Source: Nanobdellota archaeon (lineage in GTDB: Archaea; Nanobdellota; Nanobdellia; Woesearchaeales; CG1-02-33-12). Taken from it: a stretch of DNA of 6,458 nt. The stretch covers positions 1 to 6,458 of the forward strand of contig JAHIFA010000068.1 in NCBI GenBank assembly GCA_018901315.1, in the 5' to 3' direction. The position numbers and the translations under genes are program-made. The notes under the pieces are model-generated. The model saw only the letters and a list, made by a program, of their open reading frames with translations, was not told the DNA's origin and did no database searches. Of this stretch, positions 6,001 to 6,458 are shown piece after piece; position 1 is the stretch's first letter, and each line of letters opens with the position of its first letter.

Positions 6001-6458
6001 ATGCAGAATCAGCAGTTCCATCACATTTTTCTGTTCCTTCTATAAGGTTATTGCCGCATTCCTGGAATACTTTAAAACATGATCCGCTAGTAGTGTTACA
6101 TCCATAGCCCTCAGGGCATTCGCAAACAGGACAATCAGGGATTAATTCACCATTATCACAGAAGTCAGGCTGTTTATCAGAGCAGAAACCATGCAAAGTG
6201 CCACCCTCACAATCTTGTGGTTCGAGTTCAAAGTCACATACACTCACATCAATCCAGTCTGTATTATATGATTCTATTGAGTTGGCATCAGAGTATTGTG
6301 GAATAAGCTGAAGCTTCACATTTCCTGTGTAATGATCTACACAGCTGCTTGATTCCAAATTATAATAATATTCTCTTTCTTCAGCCTCGAGGGAAATAAC
6401 ATCTTCCTCACATATGCCGTCATATGTTTTATCTTTATCCTCATCATAAAATGGAATA
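3047..6458 (-). CDS. Giant multi-domain Cys-rich, calcium-repeat cell-surface protein with one C-terminal transmembrane helix; N-terminus outside window
   Basis: The frame is open to the right edge (at least 1136 codons). A TTG at 6358 would be an arbitrary start, so the gene is 5'-partial. Numbering that TTG as 1, the order is: Cys-rich region (41-100); two near-identical 32-residue repeats (101-132, 136-167); Asp-rich calcium-type segment and a DCNDND motif like MopE metal-binding repeats (180-250); three Ig-like repeats, each with one Cys pair (308/351, 405/452, 502/540); a fibronectin-III-like domain (about 559-672); three Cys repeats with an 'ExDVDCGG' core (679-828); thrombospondin-type-3 DTDGDGI-type repeats (834-940); a transmembrane helix (946-968); and a 135-residue Lys/Arg-rich tail. 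About 60 cysteines all precede the helix, so the long part is outside. Role inferred: adhesion, recognition or scaffold of a surface structure with the downstream pilin-like proteins. Catalytic motifs were not seen. Confidence 0.9.
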   Translation of the reverse strand, partial: IPFYDEDKDKTYDGICEEDVISLEAEEREYYYNLESSSCVDHYTGNVKLQLIPQYSDANSIESYNTDWIDVSVCDFELEPQDCEGGTLHGFCSDKQPDFCDNGELIPDCPVCECPEGYGCNTTSGSCFKVFQECGNNLIEGTEKCDGTADSACPGKCNNNDCTCPPPVCGNNLVEGTEKCDGTADSACPGKCNNNDCTCPVKCDDSGTGLNGDWDKDLICNDDDSDKDGDGIPNNGDNEEWTILGCKVNNNGTAIDIDKDKICLGLDCNDNDNNIKVTKDDPACTTKMLCSNKEKDTITNEIEIDLGGLCRPYIKLVQPEYGVSKTDAFDLVVSTDHNSACKFSIDVSLLYNNMQSFSSSGGKTHTKTGFKLDDESIHKLYVKCDDGYWSAEESAAEFELSVDSSKPIISTYYAEPNPIIERPVATVLVVGTDDKTICKYDAKEQNYESMKNKFPGFDKPEFSIKHTQTITLPEDTKDYTYYIACKNRAGLVSNIKDILVSVDLSQNLIVTSTTSRYTNESRIYLSVKTNKNAQCFYNNISTSITNSFGDSSYEHKKLLTQLSDGDHRYYVRCYKEGLQSPITTIIFTVDTSPVSKPWVNDTSTIDDYPEYSYYTDRLRVKWKLDKKPLSGIKHFIYMLEDSSGNLTVNWTNSTEEDKWVWVDEDHNSDELNLTKGTKYFFSVIAISNAGSSSEIGKSDGITIDPSKKPVKCTDLELNGDETSIDCGGDTCPKCELYKDCLVNDDCYSGFCNSSKKCAKPSCDDGIENGNETDVDCGGSCSKCENDDECNKDSDCKSGKCDSTLKICIGVDTCANNRLDSDETDVDCGGNCAEKKDKKCNDGKNCKKNSDCESGSCLNGKCVAFEKDTDGDGIPDKNDNCPFVSNKGQEDTDGDGIGDACDNDNDNDGMPNDWEEKYGLDPGYNDADDDEDNDGLTNLDEHKEGTDPTNPDTDGDGVSDGDEVKKGFDPTDPDSRPASVFPIILLIIGIILLVSGSGYLLYKNFTKPKQKKPFKPVTSAFPMRPHTTFGPDQSRLIEIRRRQAMEKIKRDRERFRDHDKVFGTFAAQPKTNISEKLHGRLDIGKPETTKTDSVPKKTKATKKVTKKKEKSPKDVFEKLSLVATAELKKYDKKDKKK
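3455..3523 (-). other. Transmembrane helix and stop-transfer of the giant surface protein
   Basis: It encodes VFPIILLIIGIILLVSGSGY and a few more residues, then KNFTKPKQKK. The basic flank after the helix sets the C-terminus inside the cell by the positive-inside rule. The Cys-free tail from here to the stop (3454-3050) contains an Arg-rich amphipathic stretch (about 1001-1023) and Lys-rich repeats near the end. Confidence 0.88.
3539..3859 (-). repeat. Thrombospondin type 3-like calcium-binding repeats
   Basis: The encoded segment has DTDGDGIPDKNDNCP, DTDGDGIGDACDNDNDND, a GLDPGYNDADDD unit, DEDNDGLTNLDEHKEG and DTDGDGVSDGDEVKKG. The first two carry the single Cys per repeat typical of thrombospondin type 3 (C847, C867). 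In this family Asp side chains bind calcium and stiffen an extracellular stalk. Here they stand right before the membrane helix. Confidence 0.85.
3875..4324 (-). repeat. Three tandem Cys-rich repeats with an ExDVDCGG core
   Basis: Units lie at about 4187-4324, 4037-4174 and 3875-4021. Each has C-x13-CGG, a following Cys cluster, then D-C-x-S-G-x-C and a closing Cys about 46-49 residues from the first. The pattern NGxETDVDCGG recurs with variation, and the third unit has a longer Lys-rich insert. Cysteine-rich repeats of this look occur in extracellular proteins of bacteria and archaea, and disulfide bonding is expected. Confidence 0.8.
4343..4684 (-). other. Fibronectin type III-like domain coding segment
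   Basis: The encoded domain has the type III hallmark: LNLTKGTKYFFSVIAISNAG, matching the family pattern L-x-x-G-T-x-Y-x-F-x-V-x-A-x-N-x-x-G. It is the only extracellular block without cysteine (no Cys between residues 540 and 679). It also holds three N-x-T sequons close together (Asn 612, 616, 619). Confidence 0.75.
4685..5518 (-). repeat. Three tandem Ig-like extracellular repeats
   Basis: Each unit is about 85-95 residues with the shape 'v-x-T-(N/D)-x-x-A/T-x-C-x-(F/Y)' early and '(Y/L)Y(V/I)-x-C' late, ending in a strand with VD. The Cys pairs 308/351, 405/452 and 502/540 lie 38-47 residues apart and would bridge the sheets. Sequences have diverged, so the duplication is old. Confidence 0.7.
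5859..5953. repeat. Tandem 105-bp period coding repeat, unit 2 (protein residues 136-167)
   Basis: The unit aligns to 5964-6058 at an offset of 105 bases with four differences in 95 positions. It encodes CGNNLVEGTEKCDGTADSAC and the following CPGKC-type tail. The units are separated by a short PPV linker. Confidence 0.9.
5964..6058. repeat. Tandem 105-bp period coding repeat, unit 1 (protein residues 101-132)
   Basis: It is the first unit in translation order. The protein differs from unit 2 only by Ile for Val at one site. The other three base changes are silent, so the duplication is recent or kept alike by recombination or selection. Confidence 0.9.

Noticed and set aside
5859..6058. Direct repeats as a possible CRISPR array
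   Set aside because: There are only two units of about 95 bases with a ten-base linker, in frame within a coding region, which is unlike CRISPR repeat and spacer sizes.
5514..6107. 197-codon plus-strand open frame with a repeated His/Pro/Ser segment
   Set aside because: It is the shadow of the 105-bp tandem repeat and Asp-rich segments on the minus strand. The repeat in it mirrors the repeat of the real gene.
6356..6358. TTG as start codon of the giant protein
   Set aside because: The frame stays open for 33 more codons to the right edge with acidic, Cys-containing protein-like sequence. No Shine-Dalgarno precedes the TTG, and a secreted protein would need a signal peptide, which is not present here.

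Overview
The window is AT-rich and every credible gene lies on the minus strand, so transcription runs from the right edge to the left. Several traits suggest an archaeon: Shine-Dalgarno sequences of the GAGGTG/GGGGTG type, archaeal TATA boxes about 25 bases before plausible start sites, an oligo-T terminator, and five short membrane proteins with pilin-like N-termini (basic residues, then G or S, then Q or V, then a hydrophobic helix). The N-terminal styles of these proteins, and the Cys-rich multi-domain surface protein beside them, resemble what I remember from DPANN genomes (Woesearchaeota/Pacearchaeota type). That lineage call is recollection plus inference, not proof.

Layout in transcription order. 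(1) 6458-3047: the 3' part of a very large type I membrane protein, open to the right edge. It has a disulfide-rich ectodomain with tandem Cys repeats, three Ig-like repeats, one fibronectin-III-like domain, three more Cys-rich repeats and thrombospondin-type-3 calcium repeats, followed by one transmembrane helix and a basic Cys-free cytoplasmic tail. (2) 2993-2022, 2020-1523 and 1526-1050: three tightly packed genes (gaps or overlaps of 1 and 4 bases) for proteins with one N-terminal hydrophobic helix and a Cys-containing outer domain. (3) 937-692 and 680-414: a tandem pair of very small pilin-like paralogues behind their own promoter, with nearly identical membrane stems and divergent tails. 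One tail is a compact six-Cys module. A T-rich terminator follows. (4) 329-1: the 5' part of a NuoE-like thioredoxin-fold [2Fe-2S] subunit with its own promoter and Shine-Dalgarno, cut by the left edge and unrelated in function to the rest.

Working model (inference): genes 1-3 encode parts of one cell-surface assembly. The large protein would be a calcium- and disulfide-stabilised anchored adhesin or receptor. The three mid-sized proteins would be minor-pilin-like or membrane-tethered partners, and the two miniature pilin-like proteins would be structural or effector subunits. No pilus ATPase, platform protein or prepilin peptidase gene is in the window, so assembly into a filament is not demonstrated. 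There is no gene-free stretch over 300 bases, and I saw no RNA gene, CRISPR array or insertion sequence.
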